From a bacterium (GTDB lineage: Bacteria; Chloroflexota; Limnocylindria; Limnocylindrales; Limnocylindraceae): DNA of 29,497 bases. The notes beneath the pieces are model-generated. The model was not told where the DNA came from, did not search any database, and saw only the letters and a program-made list of their open reading frames with translations. This document shows, in pieces, positions 8,073 to 17,622 of this stretch (position 1 is the first letter of the stretch; every line of letters begins with the position of its first letter). The stretch covers positions 1 to 29,497 of the forward strand of contig RGBZ01000003.1 of the NCBI GenBank assembly GCA_009919365.1. The letters are read 5' to 3'. Made by a program: the position numbers and the translations under genes.

Positions 8073-10652
8073 ATGAACATGGCCTCGGGAAACTCAACCC
8101 AGCGGAGCGGCCGGCCCCGAAAACGCCTTCTCGGGGGGCTCTTCGCCCTCCTGCCAATCGCCCTCCTCGGTGCCTGCCTGCTTATCGCCGCGATCGCCTA
8201 CGGCGGCACCATCGCGATCTACAGCGCAGTGGTGTCGGATCTCCCCGACCCGAAGGATCTTGACACCATCGTTTTGAACCAGAACACGGCGGTCTACGAC
8301 CGTACTGGCACCGTGAAGCTCGCCGCATTCGGCTCCGATCTGCGCACCGAGGTGGAATTCGCCAGCATCCCCAGCATTGTTCTCGACACCACCGCCGCAA
8401 TTGAGGACAAAACCTACTGGGAAAACTCTGGCTTTGACCCGCTCGGCTTCGTAGCCGCTGCCCTCGACACCTTGGGTGGATCCGGTAGGGGCGGCTCGAC
8501 CATAACGCAGCAGCTCGTCCGCAGCGTGCTCCTCCCCGATTCGGCCTTCAAGGGGAGCGTCTACGAGCGCAAGGTGAAAGAGATCATCCAGGCAATTCGA
8601 CTCACGAAAGAGTTCCCAGGGCGAGTGGGTAAAGAGAAAGTCATTGCGAAGTACCTCAACAACAACTATTACGGCTCGCGCTCGTACGGCATTCTCACTG
8701 CATCCCAACAGTACTTCGGCAAAACCCTTGACCAGCTCACCCTTGGCGAAGCATCCCTTCTGGCCGCCATCCCACAAGCTCCAAGTACCTACGACCTGCG
8801 CGAGAACTCAGTCCTCGGCGAGGACGGCGTGATTCGCGTTCCACTTGACTCCGCAGTAGCAAAGCGCCGTAGCGTAGTTCTGGACCTCCTAAAATCAGCC
8901 CGTCAGAGCGGTATCCCTCAAGAGACTGCCATCATCTCCGATGCTGAGATTGAAGCGGCACGAACCGAGGAGATCGTTCTGATCCCCTCGCCATTGGCAA
9001 AGATGAGTGCTCCGCACTTTGTCAACAGGGTCCGCGACTTCCTCGCTGGAATTCTCTGCACCGACACCGATGGGTGTCAGCAGCAGCTTGATACCGGCGG
9101 ATACAAGGTCATCTCCTCACTCGATTGGAAGATGCAGCAGTCCGCCGAGAAATGGGTTCTCTCGGTGCGCTCTACGCAAATCAAGGAATACCAGGCGTTT
9201 CTCAAGAGCATCGGCGTCAAAACAACCGATTGGCTCAAGACCATCCACGGCCTTGAAATCAACAATGCTGCCGTTGCAACCTTAGATGCGCGCACGGGTG
9301 ACATCCTCGCGTACGCTGGTTCCGCGGACTATTATGGTGAGGCAGATGGAACTGTCTTCCAGCCGGAATACGACGTTCTGAGCGGATATCGACAGCCAGG
9401 AAGTTCAATCAAACCAATTACGTATGCGTATGCACTTGAAGATCGCGCGGTGACACCCGCGACCATTCTCATGGATGTCCCTGTTGACTTCGGTCAGGGT
9501 TGGACGCCTGCAAGCTCCGAAGGGAGCGAGCATGGTCCCGTCCGCATGCGCCAGGCTCTGCAGGGCTCACTGAACGTCCCAGCAATCAAGGCCCTAATCC
9601 GAGCGGGACAAGATCGAGTTTGGCGCCAGATGCGCGATAGCGGATTCAAGTTCCAGAACAATAGCGAAAACGTAGCCGGAGCCTCACTCGCCATCGGCAC
9701 ACTTGAAGTCCGATATGTTGACCTCCTCTCTGCCTACGGTGCACTGGCGAATGACGGCACCAAGGTTGATCGCCGCTACATCTTGCGCATTGAAGACCGT
9801 GATGGAGCGGTGATTTGGGAGGCCCCCTCCCCGATTGAGAGTGCAACCCAAGTTTTCGCGAAAGAGACGTCCTACCTCATGACTGACATCATTTCTGGAA
9901 ACACCGATCCCGCCGTCAATCGTCCATGGTCGAAGCGGAAGATCATTGCCAGCGGTGGGAAACGTCGGCCCGCCGCCTTCAAGACAGGAACTACCGATCA
10001 GACCAAGGACCTGGCCGCCTTCGGCTACCTAGCGGCACCAGCGGACCCGACTGCGCAGCAGCTTGTCACGGGAGTCTGGATGGGCAACTCGGACTCTACG
10101 CCAGCGACGGTCTACTCCCTTGATTCCGCAGGCGGACTCTGGCAGTCCTATTTCACTGAAATCTCCTCCAAGCTCCCGGTTGCAGCGTTTGCGAAGCCTA
10201 CGGGGCTTGACAAGGTCACCATCGACGCGAATACAGGGGAACTCCCAGGCGCCTGCACGACCCTCACCACGAGCGAATACTTCTTTCCTGGAACTGCCCC
10301 AACGACGTCGTGCAGCACGACTCGCTTGCTCGCCACAGATAGCGCCACCGGTCTGCTCTGGGCTGATGGTTGCGCTGGTACCCGAATTGAGGCGAACTAC
10401 CTTGACCTGAGCGGTCTTGAATCGCAGTGGCCTAAATGGCAGGCGGCAAACCTTGAGTGGCTCGAGCGTGCACGCCTCGGCGCGGGAATCGTCGGCGGTG
10501 TCCGGGGAGGGAAGACGGCCTACTTCTACGCACCCTTCTGGCAGCCGAATGGCGCCACCTGGGGCGGCACGATCGCCCCAACCCTCTCCTGCCTCTCAGC
10601 GACCGCAAGTCCTTCGCCTATTCCGACCCCTACACCGAGTACTGCTCCTTAG
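8073..10652 (+). CDS. Class A penicillin-binding protein (PBP1a-type glycosyltransferase/transpeptidase)
   Basis: Bifunctional peptidoglycan synthase acting at the outer face of the membrane. The 859-residue product has a basic N-terminus, a transmembrane anchor (about 19-54), a GT51 glycosyltransferase domain with the catalytic Glu in AAIEDKTYW (E111) and GGSTITQQLVRSVLL (from about 140), then a transpeptidase domain with all three motifs: SSIK (S444-K447), SLN (499-501) and KTG (K637). The C-terminus ends in a Pro/Thr/Ser-rich tail (about 840-859). The ATG at 8073 has no Shine-Dalgarno; a second ATG at 8079 is possible. It is transcribed alone and converges on mutS2, with only seven bases between the two stops. 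The gene implies a peptidoglycan cell wall. Confidence 0.95.
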   Translation: MNMASGNSTQRSGRPRKRLLGGLFALLPIALLGACLLIAAIAYGGTIAIYSAVVSDLPDPKDLDTIVLNQNTAVYDRTGTVKLAAFGSDLRTEVEFASIPSIVLDTTAAIEDKTYWENSGFDPLGFVAAALDTLGGSGRGGSTITQQLVRSVLLPDSAFKGSVYERKVKEIIQAIRLTKEFPGRVGKEKVIAKYLNNNYYGSRSYGILTASQQYFGKTLDQLTLGEASLLAAIPQAPSTYDLRENSVLGEDGVIRVPLDSAVAKRRSVVLDLLKSARQSGIPQETAIISDAEIEAARTEEIVLIPSPLAKMSAPHFVNRVRDFLAGILCTDTDGCQQQLDTGGYKVISSLDWKMQQSAEKWVLSVRSTQIKEYQAFLKSIGVKTTDWLKTIHGLEINNAAVATLDARTGDILAYAGSADYYGEADGTVFQPEYDVLSGYRQPGSSIKPITYAYALEDRAVTPATILMDVPVDFGQGWTPASSEGSEHGPVRMRQALQGSLNVPAIKALIRAGQDRVWRQMRDSGFKFQNNSENVAGASLAIGTLEVRYVDLLSAYGALANDGTKVDRRYILRIEDRDGAVIWEAPSPIESATQVFAKETSYLMTDIISGNTDPAVNRPWSKRKIIASGGKRRPAAFKTGTTDQTKDLAAFGYLAAPADPTAQQLVTGVWMGNSDSTPATVYSLDSAGGLWQSYFTEISSKLPVAAFAKPTGLDKVTIDANTGELPGACTTLTTSEYFFPGTAPTTSCSTTRLLATDSATGLLWADGCAGTRIEANYLDLSGLESQWPKWQAANLEWLERARLGAGIVGGVRGGKTAYFYAPFWQPNGATWGGTIAPTLSCLSATASPSPIPTPTPSTAP

Positions 10653-10659
10653 CGTTCGC

Positions 10660-12996
10660 CTAGAAGAGCGCGAGGGTAACCCCTTCACGCCCGGGCTCAT
10701 CAGCCGAACGTACCTCGCGAACCTCAGGAAGTTCTCGCAGCTTTTGACGCACTGCATCGCGCAACGCGCCAGTACCAACTCCGTGAACAATCTCGAGTTG
10801 TTCACCCCCTGCCAACAGCACGGCACTGATTCGTGCCTCCAGCACTGCCAGGGCCTCCTCTACTCGAGCCCCGCGAAGATCGAGCTTTGAGGCACCCAAT
10901 GCGCTGACCGGTCGAGGAACTCGCTGTGGCGACACCGTCGCCGTTGATAGAACTTTGCTGATCTCTCGGATCGGGATTGAGCTGTGCATCCGCCCGAGTG
11001 CAATCGTCGCGTTGGCGCCATCCACCGCGAGGAGCGTGCCGCGCGCTCCCGACTGAAGGACCACATCGCTCCCGATGGCTTTCAGCAGTACCGCTGCGGA
11101 TACCTGCGCAGCGGAGGTCACATCTTCGGGCCTAGCCGGTTCCGCTCGGGCTGCCAATCGTTCCAGATCGGTAGCAATAGTGATGATCTCCGGTGTCAAG
11201 CTCCCAGACTCAATGGCCGCTCGCAACTGCTCTACCCGGAGCAAGATTCCTGCGGCAGCCTCCCGTGCCTCTGCCGTCGCGGCCTCGCGAGCCATAGCCG
11301 CCCCTCGTTCCGTTGCACGGCGCAACTCCACCGCTTGCGCCAAGGAGTCGGCTGCGCGCTCTTGGAGCCCCTCTGCCACCTGGCGAGCTTCACGCGCGGC
11401 ACGTTCAGCATCCGCCGCAGCGGCAAGCGCGGCATCCAACGTCGCCCCTTGGTCGCTACGACGCGCCTGTGCAGCATCAAGCAGTGACTGCGGTAAACCA
11501 AGGCGCGCCGCAATCGCGAACGCCTGAGATCCTCCTGGCACACCCACCTCAAGGCGAAAGGTCGGCGCTAGCGTTCCCAAATCAAACGCCACGGAGCCAT
11601 TCAGAACGCCTGGCGTTACATGCGCGTACTGCTTCAGCTCTGCATAGTGACTGGTGGCCAACACACGACAACCGCGGAGTCGAAGCTCGTCAATGATGGC
11701 TGCCGCAAGAGCGGCACCCTCTGCAGGATCCGTCCCCGCCCCCGCCTCGTCAAGAAGCACCACATCACCGGCGACCGCACCGAGCAAGATGCGCTGAATC
11801 GACGTGAGGTGACCAGAGAAGGTGCTGAGGCTCTGCGCTATCGATTGCTCGTCGCCAATATCGGCCCAAACGTTGCCTGTCGCGGGAATGGCTGAGCCAG
11901 AACCGCTCGGAATAGGTAGGCCGGCATGATGCATCGCTGTAAGGAGACCTACCCCCTTTAGCGCTACAGTTTTTCCCCCAGTGTTTGGCCCCGTGATCAC
12001 GAGGACTCGTTGCTCGTTGCTGAGATGCAGGCTCATCGGTACCACAGGTGGCGTGAGCAACGGGTGGCGAGCTCCGGTTAGTAGAAGATCGCCATTTAGC
12101 GCATCGTCGGCATAGAGCCAATTCCGATCACGCGCGACGTCCGCAACTGCGCGGGCAACGTCAAAGAGGGCGAGAAGCTCTCCGTTGGAGCGAAGGGGCG
12201 GAGCATCAGCGCCAACAAGCCCAGAGAGCGCACCGAGGATCCGGGCCTCCTCCGCAGCGACAGCCGCCTCTGACTCTCTCACCGCATTGCCCAACTCAAC
12301 AACTTCAATCGGCTCGATCCAGACCGTCTGCCCAGTGGCACTTGCGTCGTGCACGATCCCTGGAACGCGCGACTTCCACTCCGAACGAACGGGCAACACG
12401 TAGCGACCGTTGCGTACCGTAACGATCGGTTCTTGGAGGTAGGGGCTATAGCTCTTGGCATGCGCCAGCGTCTCGAGACGGGTACGCAGTCGTTCAAGGC
12501 TCATGCGATGGAGTGCCCGTAGTCCTCCAAGTAGCGGTGATGCTGCATCAAGAATTGATCCATCTTGCGCGATTGCGCGCTCAATCGAGCTGCGAAGCGG
12601 TCGCAGTGGGGTTAGCGCGGCGCCAAGCGCACTGAGCGTTGGACCTGACCCGGCGAGATCGCTCGAGATGCGCTCGACAACGCGGAGCGTCTCGCTGATC
12701 GCAAAGAGTGCAGAGCCATCGAGCGTGCCCCCTTTAGCGCCCCGTTCTGCGGCTGGCTCAAGGTCGCTCGCCCCGCCAATGTGCGGGTCTCCCCCATCTC
12801 GCCGCAGCTCCGCAATCTCACGGCCGAGGGACCGCAGCGTTGGCAGGCTTCCGCCCCCATCCGTCGGGCGTAGTTCGGCCGCGAGGGTGCGTGAAGGGGC
12901 AAAGGCACAGGCATCGACGATGATCTCCAAGAGCGCAGCCCACTCAAGACGCGCTAAGGAACGTTCGTCGTAGGGACGATTCGCAACGCGACTCAC
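10660..12996 (-). CDS. mutS2: Endonuclease MutS2
   Basis: MutS-like ATPase with a C-terminal Smr nuclease; described as anti-recombination and, in B. subtilis, as a collided-ribosome rescue factor. The 778-residue product has a lever/clamp region, Walker A GPNTGGKT (336-343), Walker B VVLLDEAGAGTDP, the switch segment ATSHYAELK, an Ala/Arg/Glu-rich coiled coil, and an Smr domain (about 704-778) with LDLRG and HGVGTG. It lacks the MutS mismatch-recognition domain, as expected for MutS2. The start is GTG at 12996, overlapping the cvpA stop as GTGA. The same cvpA-mutS2 pairing is seen in Firmicutes. Translation is probably coupled. Confidence 0.96.
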   Translation of the reverse strand: MSRVANRPYDERSLARLEWAALLEIIVDACAFAPSRTLAAELRPTDGGGSLPTLRSLGREIAELRRDGGDPHIGGASDLEPAAERGAKGGTLDGSALFAISETLRVVERISSDLAGSGPTLSALGAALTPLRPLRSSIERAIAQDGSILDAASPLLGGLRALHRMSLERLRTRLETLAHAKSYSPYLQEPIVTVRNGRYVLPVRSEWKSRVPGIVHDASATGQTVWIEPIEVVELGNAVRESEAAVAAEEARILGALSGLVGADAPPLRSNGELLALFDVARAVADVARDRNWLYADDALNGDLLLTGARHPLLTPPVVPMSLHLSNEQRVLVITGPNTGGKTVALKGVGLLTAMHHAGLPIPSGSGSAIPATGNVWADIGDEQSIAQSLSTFSGHLTSIQRILLGAVAGDVVLLDEAGAGTDPAEGAALAAAIIDELRLRGCRVLATSHYAELKQYAHVTPGVLNGSVAFDLGTLAPTFRLEVGVPGGSQAFAIAARLGLPQSLLDAAQARRSDQGATLDAALAAAADAERAAREARQVAEGLQERAADSLAQAVELRRATERGAAMAREAATAEAREAAAGILLRVEQLRAAIESGSLTPEIITIATDLERLAARAEPARPEDVTSAAQVSAAVLLKAIGSDVVLQSGARGTLLAVDGANATIALGRMHSSIPIREISKVLSTATVSPQRVPRPVSALGASKLDLRGARVEEALAVLEARISAVLLAGGEQLEIVHGVGTGALRDAVRQKLRELPEVREVRSADEPGREGVTLALF

Positions 12997-13544
12997 GGAA
13001 CGAGGAGCGCGCGCAGGCCTTCTGGAAGGAGTCCGCCAAACAGTTGGCTGGCGATTGGATACACCAGGCCACGAATCACCTCAGACGATTGCGCGGCTGT
13101 GATCGCCGCCGCGACATCGCTCAACGGTGACGGTAGTGGAAAGCGTACCGATGCGGCAGCATCAAGCACGAAGATGAGAGCAGCAATCGCCACACTCCAC
13201 TGCAGCACACCGAGGAGCGCGCCAAGTGCCGTGTCAACTGGCCCAAGGTAGATCGCTCGCAGCGACGCCTGTAGAAGGCGGCCAATCAGATAGGAGGCGA
13301 TGGCCAAAAGGATCCAGATCCCGCCGATAAAGATTCCGAGCCCAATGAGGCGCGTATCCACGTCTGGGAAGATTTCAGCAATGAACGACGTGATAGCACT
13401 CTGCCCCTGAGCGCTGATGATCAGCCCGAGGGCGAGTGCGATTAGGGAGACGAAGCTGCGGGCCGCCCCAGTGCGTCCCCCACTCCAGGCTGCAAGAACC
13501 AGGAGTACAACAACAAGAAGATCCACGATAACGGTCGCGTTCAT
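12993..13544 (-). CDS. CvpA-family membrane protein
   Basis: The 183-residue product has four hydrophobic segments (about 5-22, 31-48, 66-90 and 100-128) and fits the CvpA (colicin V production) family in size and pattern, including the early small-residue turn WSGGRTGAARSF. The molecular role is not established; members have been linked to envelope stress tolerance. It overlaps pheT by four bases (ATGA) and mutS2 by four bases (GTGA), so it is embedded in the operon. The assignment rests on topology, length and its position before mutS2 more than on a catalytic motif. Confidence 0.8.
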   Translation of the reverse strand: MNATVIVDLLVVVLLVLAAWSGGRTGAARSFVSLIALALGLIISAQGQSAITSFIAEIFPDVDTRLIGLGIFIGGIWILLAIASYLIGRLLQASLRAIYLGPVDTALGALLGVLQWSVAIAALIFVLDAAASVRFPLPSPLSDVAAAITAAQSSEVIRGLVYPIASQLFGGLLPEGLRALLVP

Positions 13545-16018
13545 TGCGCCTCGACGCCGCGAATACGTGCTCCACAGGTACGAAGGACGGCACCCCCAAA
13601 GGCGGCGAGCTCGGCAGCAATCACCTCGTCATCGGCACCGGCTGCGCTTGGCTGGAAGGTGAAGCGAAGTCCAGCAGATCGTTCGCCTGGGGCAAGCGGT
13701 GCTCCAGCGAAGAGGTCAAAGAGCTCAATGGCGGTGGCTCGCGATACGGTGCTTCGTGCGACAGCAACCACCTGACCCACCGTTGTTGCAGCGGGGATGA
13801 GGAGTGCGACATCTCGCGTGACGGGCGGTGTAGCTGGCGGCAGCGAAACCTCGGCGATCTCCACGCGCCCTGCGCGTAGTCCAGCGATGGCGACCTCGGC
13901 AATCAGTATGCGTGGCTCATCACGCCAGATCGGCGACGCTGGATGGAGCTCTCCAAGCAGCCCGGCGAGTCGTTCACCCGTGATGGCAGCGTTGATGCCG
14001 GGATGAAGCACGGCTGATTCAATGGCATCCCCGTACGCCGGTCGCTCTCCAACGAGGTTCGCAACCTGGGCAAGAAGACGCTTCAGTTCGTCGAGGTTCC
14101 AGGCAGTTCCGGTCGCGCTTGGCGCGGCCTGCTCACGATCCCCCCATACCGCAATCGCCAGGCGGGTCCACTCTGACGGGTCACCCTTGGCGCTGCCGTA
14201 GCCACGGCCGACCTCAAAGATCGCACCCGTGGTTGCTCCGTAGCGAAGATTGGCATCGACACGATCGAGCAGGCTCGGCAGGAGAGAGCGACGGAGTCGG
14301 TCGTGATCGGCCGAAAGCGGATTCTGCAACACGATCGAAGCGCCACCGGCGGCGCCCTCGGATGCAGCCAGCGGCCCGGTAACCAGTGCAGTGGGCTCAC
14401 TCCAGAGATCGGCCTGCGCAGCCGAGACGAGCGCGTTGGTGACAACTTCGTGGAGCCCTGCTTCTGCAAGGAGACGGCGGACACGATCACGGAGCAGCGT
14501 TGGGCTTGGGCGATGCGGCGGAAGATCTGCGCTCGGAATTGAGGTCGGGATGCGCTCGTAGCCGTATAGGCGCGCAACCTCTTCGGCAAGATCGGCTTCA
14601 ATCTCGAGGTCGCTACGCCAACTTGGCACTCGTACGGCACGCGCGCTGCCCTTTTCGGCGGAAACAGAGTGCTTCGGTGTGACGGCGATCTTCGTTGCTT
14701 CCGCCGCGGAATCCGCACTAATGCCGATTGAACCTAGGAGCGCAATCTGTTCATCATCACTGAGCGCGACGCCGAGGAGGGAGCGGACACGCGATGGGCG
14801 GAAGTTCAACGTTGCTGCTGGCACCTCTTCCGCGCCGGTGACTAGGCGCCCGGCTCGAGCCACGCCCCCAGCCCACTCGGTGAGGAGCGCGGCAACCTGA
14901 TCGGCGCCAAGGGCGGCAAGGCGACGCTCTTGGCCGCGCTCAAAACGATGGGAGGCCTCAGAGCGCAGGCTGTGCCGCTGTGCCGTGCGGCGCACCGACG
15001 TAGGGGCAAAGATTGCGCTCTCGATGATCGCGCTCGTGGTGGATGCTGAGACTTCGCTGCTGGCGCCACCCATCACGCCCGCAAGGGCGAGGGCGGCGCG
15101 TTCGTCGGCTACGACGAGATCCGTCGCATCGAGGTTACGCACCTCATGATCGAGCGTCTCAAGGCTCTCCCCCTTCTTAGCAAGGCGAATCTGTACGGTG
15201 CCACCCACCTTGGCGCGATCGAACGCGTGCGTTGGCTTGCCGAGCTCCAACATGATGTAGTTCGTCGCGTCGACAACGTTCGAGATCGAGCGGAGCCCCG
15301 CCGCCTTCAAACGCATCTGCACGCGATCTGGCGAAGCGGCAACCTTCACGCCGTCAATGACGCGCAGCACCACATGTGGTGCAAGGGTCTGATCGTCAAC
15401 GCGAAGGGCCAGCCCTGCACTGACGGCATCAGTGCCCTCCTGGAGCGGTCGCGCTACATAGGCCACCGGAGCTCCCGTGATCGCCGCTACCTCGCGGGCA
15501 AGCCCCAAGATTGAGAGGAGATCACCACGATTCGGTTTCACATCAACATCGATGACATCTTCGCCGAGGTAATCAACAAGAGGGGTTCCAAGGGGTGCCG
15601 TTGAGTCAAGGATGAGGATGCCGTCGCCGTCATCGGTCGCGTTGAGCTCTTGACCAGAACAGAGCATCCCCTCGGATGCGATCCCCATCTTCTCAGCGCG
15701 CTCAATGCGACGGCCATCAGGCATCACGGCGCCCACGAGTGCCACTGGGATGCGCTGACCGGCGGCGATGTTTCGCGCGCCGCAGACGATGTTCAGGATC
15801 GGCCCATCGCCAATCCGAACCTTGGTGAGCTGGAGGCGATCGGCCTTCGGATGCGGCGCAACTTCAAGTAGCTCGCCGACAACCATGTTGCTCCAGTTGG
15901 CACCCCAGCGCTCCACACCGCGAACTTCAAGGCCACGCAAGGTGAGCGCATCGGCCAACTGCTCGGCGGTGAGCTGCACTTCAGTAAACTCACGGAGCCA
16001 TGAGAGCGGAATCTTCAT
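13541..16018 (-). CDS. pheT: Phenylalanyl-tRNA synthetase beta subunit
   Basis: Beta chain of the alpha2-beta2 PheRS, carrying tRNA-binding and editing functions. The 825-residue product has the family order: N-terminal MKIPLSWLREF, an EMAP-type tRNA-binding domain (about 42-150, with PHPKADRLQLTKV), B3/B4 editing domain (with VVDATNYIMLELGKPTHAFD), B5 domain, catalytic-like core and a C-terminal FDX-ACB domain (about 730-825, with PPVTRDVALLIP). Length is typical. The ATG at 16018 overlaps the pheS stop as ATGA, consistent with equal synthesis of both subunits. Confidence 0.97.
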   Translation of the reverse strand: MKIPLSWLREFTEVQLTAEQLADALTLRGLEVRGVERWGANWSNMVVGELLEVAPHPKADRLQLTKVRIGDGPILNIVCGARNIAAGQRIPVALVGAVMPDGRRIERAEKMGIASEGMLCSGQELNATDDGDGILILDSTAPLGTPLVDYLGEDVIDVDVKPNRGDLLSILGLAREVAAITGAPVAYVARPLQEGTDAVSAGLALRVDDQTLAPHVVLRVIDGVKVAASPDRVQMRLKAAGLRSISNVVDATNYIMLELGKPTHAFDRAKVGGTVQIRLAKKGESLETLDHEVRNLDATDLVVADERAALALAGVMGGASSEVSASTTSAIIESAIFAPTSVRRTAQRHSLRSEASHRFERGQERRLAALGADQVAALLTEWAGGVARAGRLVTGAEEVPAATLNFRPSRVRSLLGVALSDDEQIALLGSIGISADSAAEATKIAVTPKHSVSAEKGSARAVRVPSWRSDLEIEADLAEEVARLYGYERIPTSIPSADLPPHRPSPTLLRDRVRRLLAEAGLHEVVTNALVSAAQADLWSEPTALVTGPLAASEGAAGGASIVLQNPLSADHDRLRRSLLPSLLDRVDANLRYGATTGAIFEVGRGYGSAKGDPSEWTRLAIAVWGDREQAAPSATGTAWNLDELKRLLAQVANLVGERPAYGDAIESAVLHPGINAAITGERLAGLLGELHPASPIWRDEPRILIAEVAIAGLRAGRVEIAEVSLPPATPPVTRDVALLIPAATTVGQVVAVARSTVSRATAIELFDLFAGAPLAPGERSAGLRFTFQPSAAGADDEVIAAELAAFGGAVLRTCGARIRGVEAQ

Positions 16019-17028
16019 CGGAAGCCCGCCAAGAAGCGCAGGTCGTTCTCAAGAAAGGCGCGAAGGTCAGGGATGCCGTGTCGCAACATCGCGATGCGTT
16101 CAACACCAAGGCCGAAGGCGAAGCCCTGGTGGGTTTCTGGATCAATGCCGCCATTCTCCAGTACTACGGGGTGCACCATTCCCGCGCCAAGGATGGTCAT
16201 CCAACCGTCTCTGCTGCCAGGCCACGAAACGTCAACGGCGACAGAAGGCTCGGTGAACGGGTAGTAGCCCGGTCGAAACCTCGTGCGTGCGGCAGAACCG
16301 AAGAGGCCCTTGGCCAACTCGTCAAGGATTCCCTTCAGATCCGCGAGCGTTGCGCTGCGGTCAACAAGCAGGCCTTCAACCTGGTGGAACTCGAAGCCGT
16401 GGCTTGCATCGACCGCCTCGTAGCGGAAGCAGCGTCCTGGAAGAATGACGCGAATCGGTGGGCCACCCGCCTGCATCGTGCGGATCTGACCTGGTGACGT
16501 GTGGGTGCGCAAGAGTCTCCCAGGTTCCTGTAGGTAGAGTGTGTCCCAGAGATCGCGCGACGGATGATCTTGCGGAATGTTCAACAACTGGAAGTTGGTG
16601 ACGTCGTCCTCAATCTCCTGCCCTTCGGCAACGACAAAACCGAACGTGGCCATGATTTCGGCGATCGCCGCGATTGTCTCGGGAATGGGATGCAGTGAAC
16701 CAATGCGCGGAGCTGGGCCGGGTGTTGTCGCGTCAACGCGCTCTCGTTCAATGCGCTCCAGGAGCTCGCCGGTAGAGAGGGTGGCGCGTCGAGCGGTTAC
16801 GGCTGCGTCAATCGCCGCGCGCACCTCATTTGCAACAACGCCGATCTTGGGGCGATCGTCGGCTGGTAGTGCGCCGATGCCACGCAGGATTTCCGTGATT
16901 GCGCCCCGCTTGCCGAGGAGCGACGAGCCAAGCTCATCGAGATCGGTGGTAGAGGTGGCAGCCGCGATGCTCGTTGCAGCATCGACCTGCAGTGTGCGGA
17001 GTTGTTTCTCCAGCGCCGCGAGGTCCAC
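16015..17028 (-). CDS. pheS: Phenylalanyl-tRNA synthetase alpha subunit
   Basis: Catalytic subunit of PheRS, a class II synthetase. The 337-residue product has an N-terminal coiled coil (about 1-85), the conserved HPIPETI segment, DDVTNFQLLNIPQDHPSRDLWDT, RTHTSPGQ, motif 2 region FRYEAVDASH...FHQVEG and motif 3 GFAFGLGVERIAMLRHGIPDLR near the C-terminus. Length is normal. The start is GTG at 17028, 18 bases after the rplT stop. It overlaps pheT by four bases. Confidence 0.97.
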   Translation of the reverse strand: MDLAALEKQLRTLQVDAATSIAAATSTTDLDELGSSLLGKRGAITEILRGIGALPADDRPKIGVVANEVRAAIDAAVTARRATLSTGELLERIERERVDATTPGPAPRIGSLHPIPETIAAIAEIMATFGFVVAEGQEIEDDVTNFQLLNIPQDHPSRDLWDTLYLQEPGRLLRTHTSPGQIRTMQAGGPPIRVILPGRCFRYEAVDASHGFEFHQVEGLLVDRSATLADLKGILDELAKGLFGSAARTRFRPGYYPFTEPSVAVDVSWPGSRDGWMTILGAGMVHPVVLENGGIDPETHQGFAFGLGVERIAMLRHGIPDLRAFLENDLRFLAGFR

Positions 17029-17046
17029 TACCGCGGACCGAGAGGG

Positions 17047-17397
17047 CTAGGCGCGCTTCGCTGCGACCGCGACCGCCGTGAATGCCGCGGCATCGCGAAC
17101 AGCGAGGTCGGCCAACATCTTGCGGTCAATCGCAATGTTATTGCGCTTGAGCCCAGCGATGAACTGCGAATACGAGATGCCATTCAGTCGAGCTGCTGCG
17201 TTCACGCGGTGGATCCACAACTCACGCATTTGACGCTTGCGCTGCTGTCGGTCTCGCGTTGCGTAGGCGAGGGCGTGAAGTAGGGCTTCGCGCGCAGGTC
17301 GAATGAGCTTGCTGCGTGTGCCACGTCGACCCTCAGCGGCCTGAAGCAGGCGCTTATGGCGCTTGTGACCGGCAACTCCGCGCTTAACTCGTGCCAT
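17047..17397 (-). CDS. rplT: 50S ribosomal protein L20
   Basis: Early-assembly 23S rRNA-binding protein; in E. coli and Bacillus it also represses its own operon through the mRNA leader. The 116-residue product is strongly basic with the family-typical [18 protein letters not shown] start and the [20 protein letters not shown] block. The ATG at 17397 has GAGAGGAG six bases upstream. It sits between rpmI and pheS. Confidence 0.98.
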   Translation of the reverse strand: MARVKRGVAGHKRHKRLLQAAEGRRGTRSKLIRPAREALLHALAYATRDRQQRKRQMRELWIHRVNAAARLNGISYSQFIAGLKRNNIAIDRKMLADLAVRDAAAFTAVAVAAKRA

Positions 17398-17419
17398 CTT
17401 CTACTCCTCTCGTTGCCGC

Positions 17420-17620
17420 TCAGCCGCCGTACGGCAGCAGGCGGGAAATCTGATTCTTGTGGGTGACGCCGAGAACTGCCTTGCCGGCGTAACGGCGGAT
17501 GCGTCGGGACGACTTGATTTCAAGGTGGTGGCCACGCCACGACTTCACGCGGATCGGCTTCCCTGAGCCAGTGAACCCGATGCGCTTCTGAGCGCCCTTG
17601 TGCGTCTTCATCTTTGGCAT
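17420..17620 (-). CDS. rpmI: 50S ribosomal protein L35
   Basis: Small basic large-subunit protein. The 66-residue product has the diagnostic MPKMKTHKGAQKRI start and a C-terminal KNQISRLLPYGG. The ATG at 17620 follows the infC stop by two bases, and its Shine-Dalgarno (GGGGAG) overlaps the last infC codons, so the two are likely translationally coupled. Confidence 0.97.
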   Translation of the reverse strand: MPKMKTHKGAQKRIGFTGSGKPIRVKSWRGHHLEIKSSRRIRRYAGKAVLGVTHKNQISRLLPYGG

Positions 17621-17622
17621 GA

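Noticed and set aside
8094..8777. Open frame of 227 codons on the minus strand within the PBP gene
   Set aside because: The plus-strand PBP carries all catalytic motifs of both domains; the antisense translation has no recognisable features.
10653..10659. Bidirectional terminator between the PBP gene and mutS2
   Set aside because: The seven-base spacer contains only a tiny GCG/CGC repeat and no T-run; nothing beyond chance.
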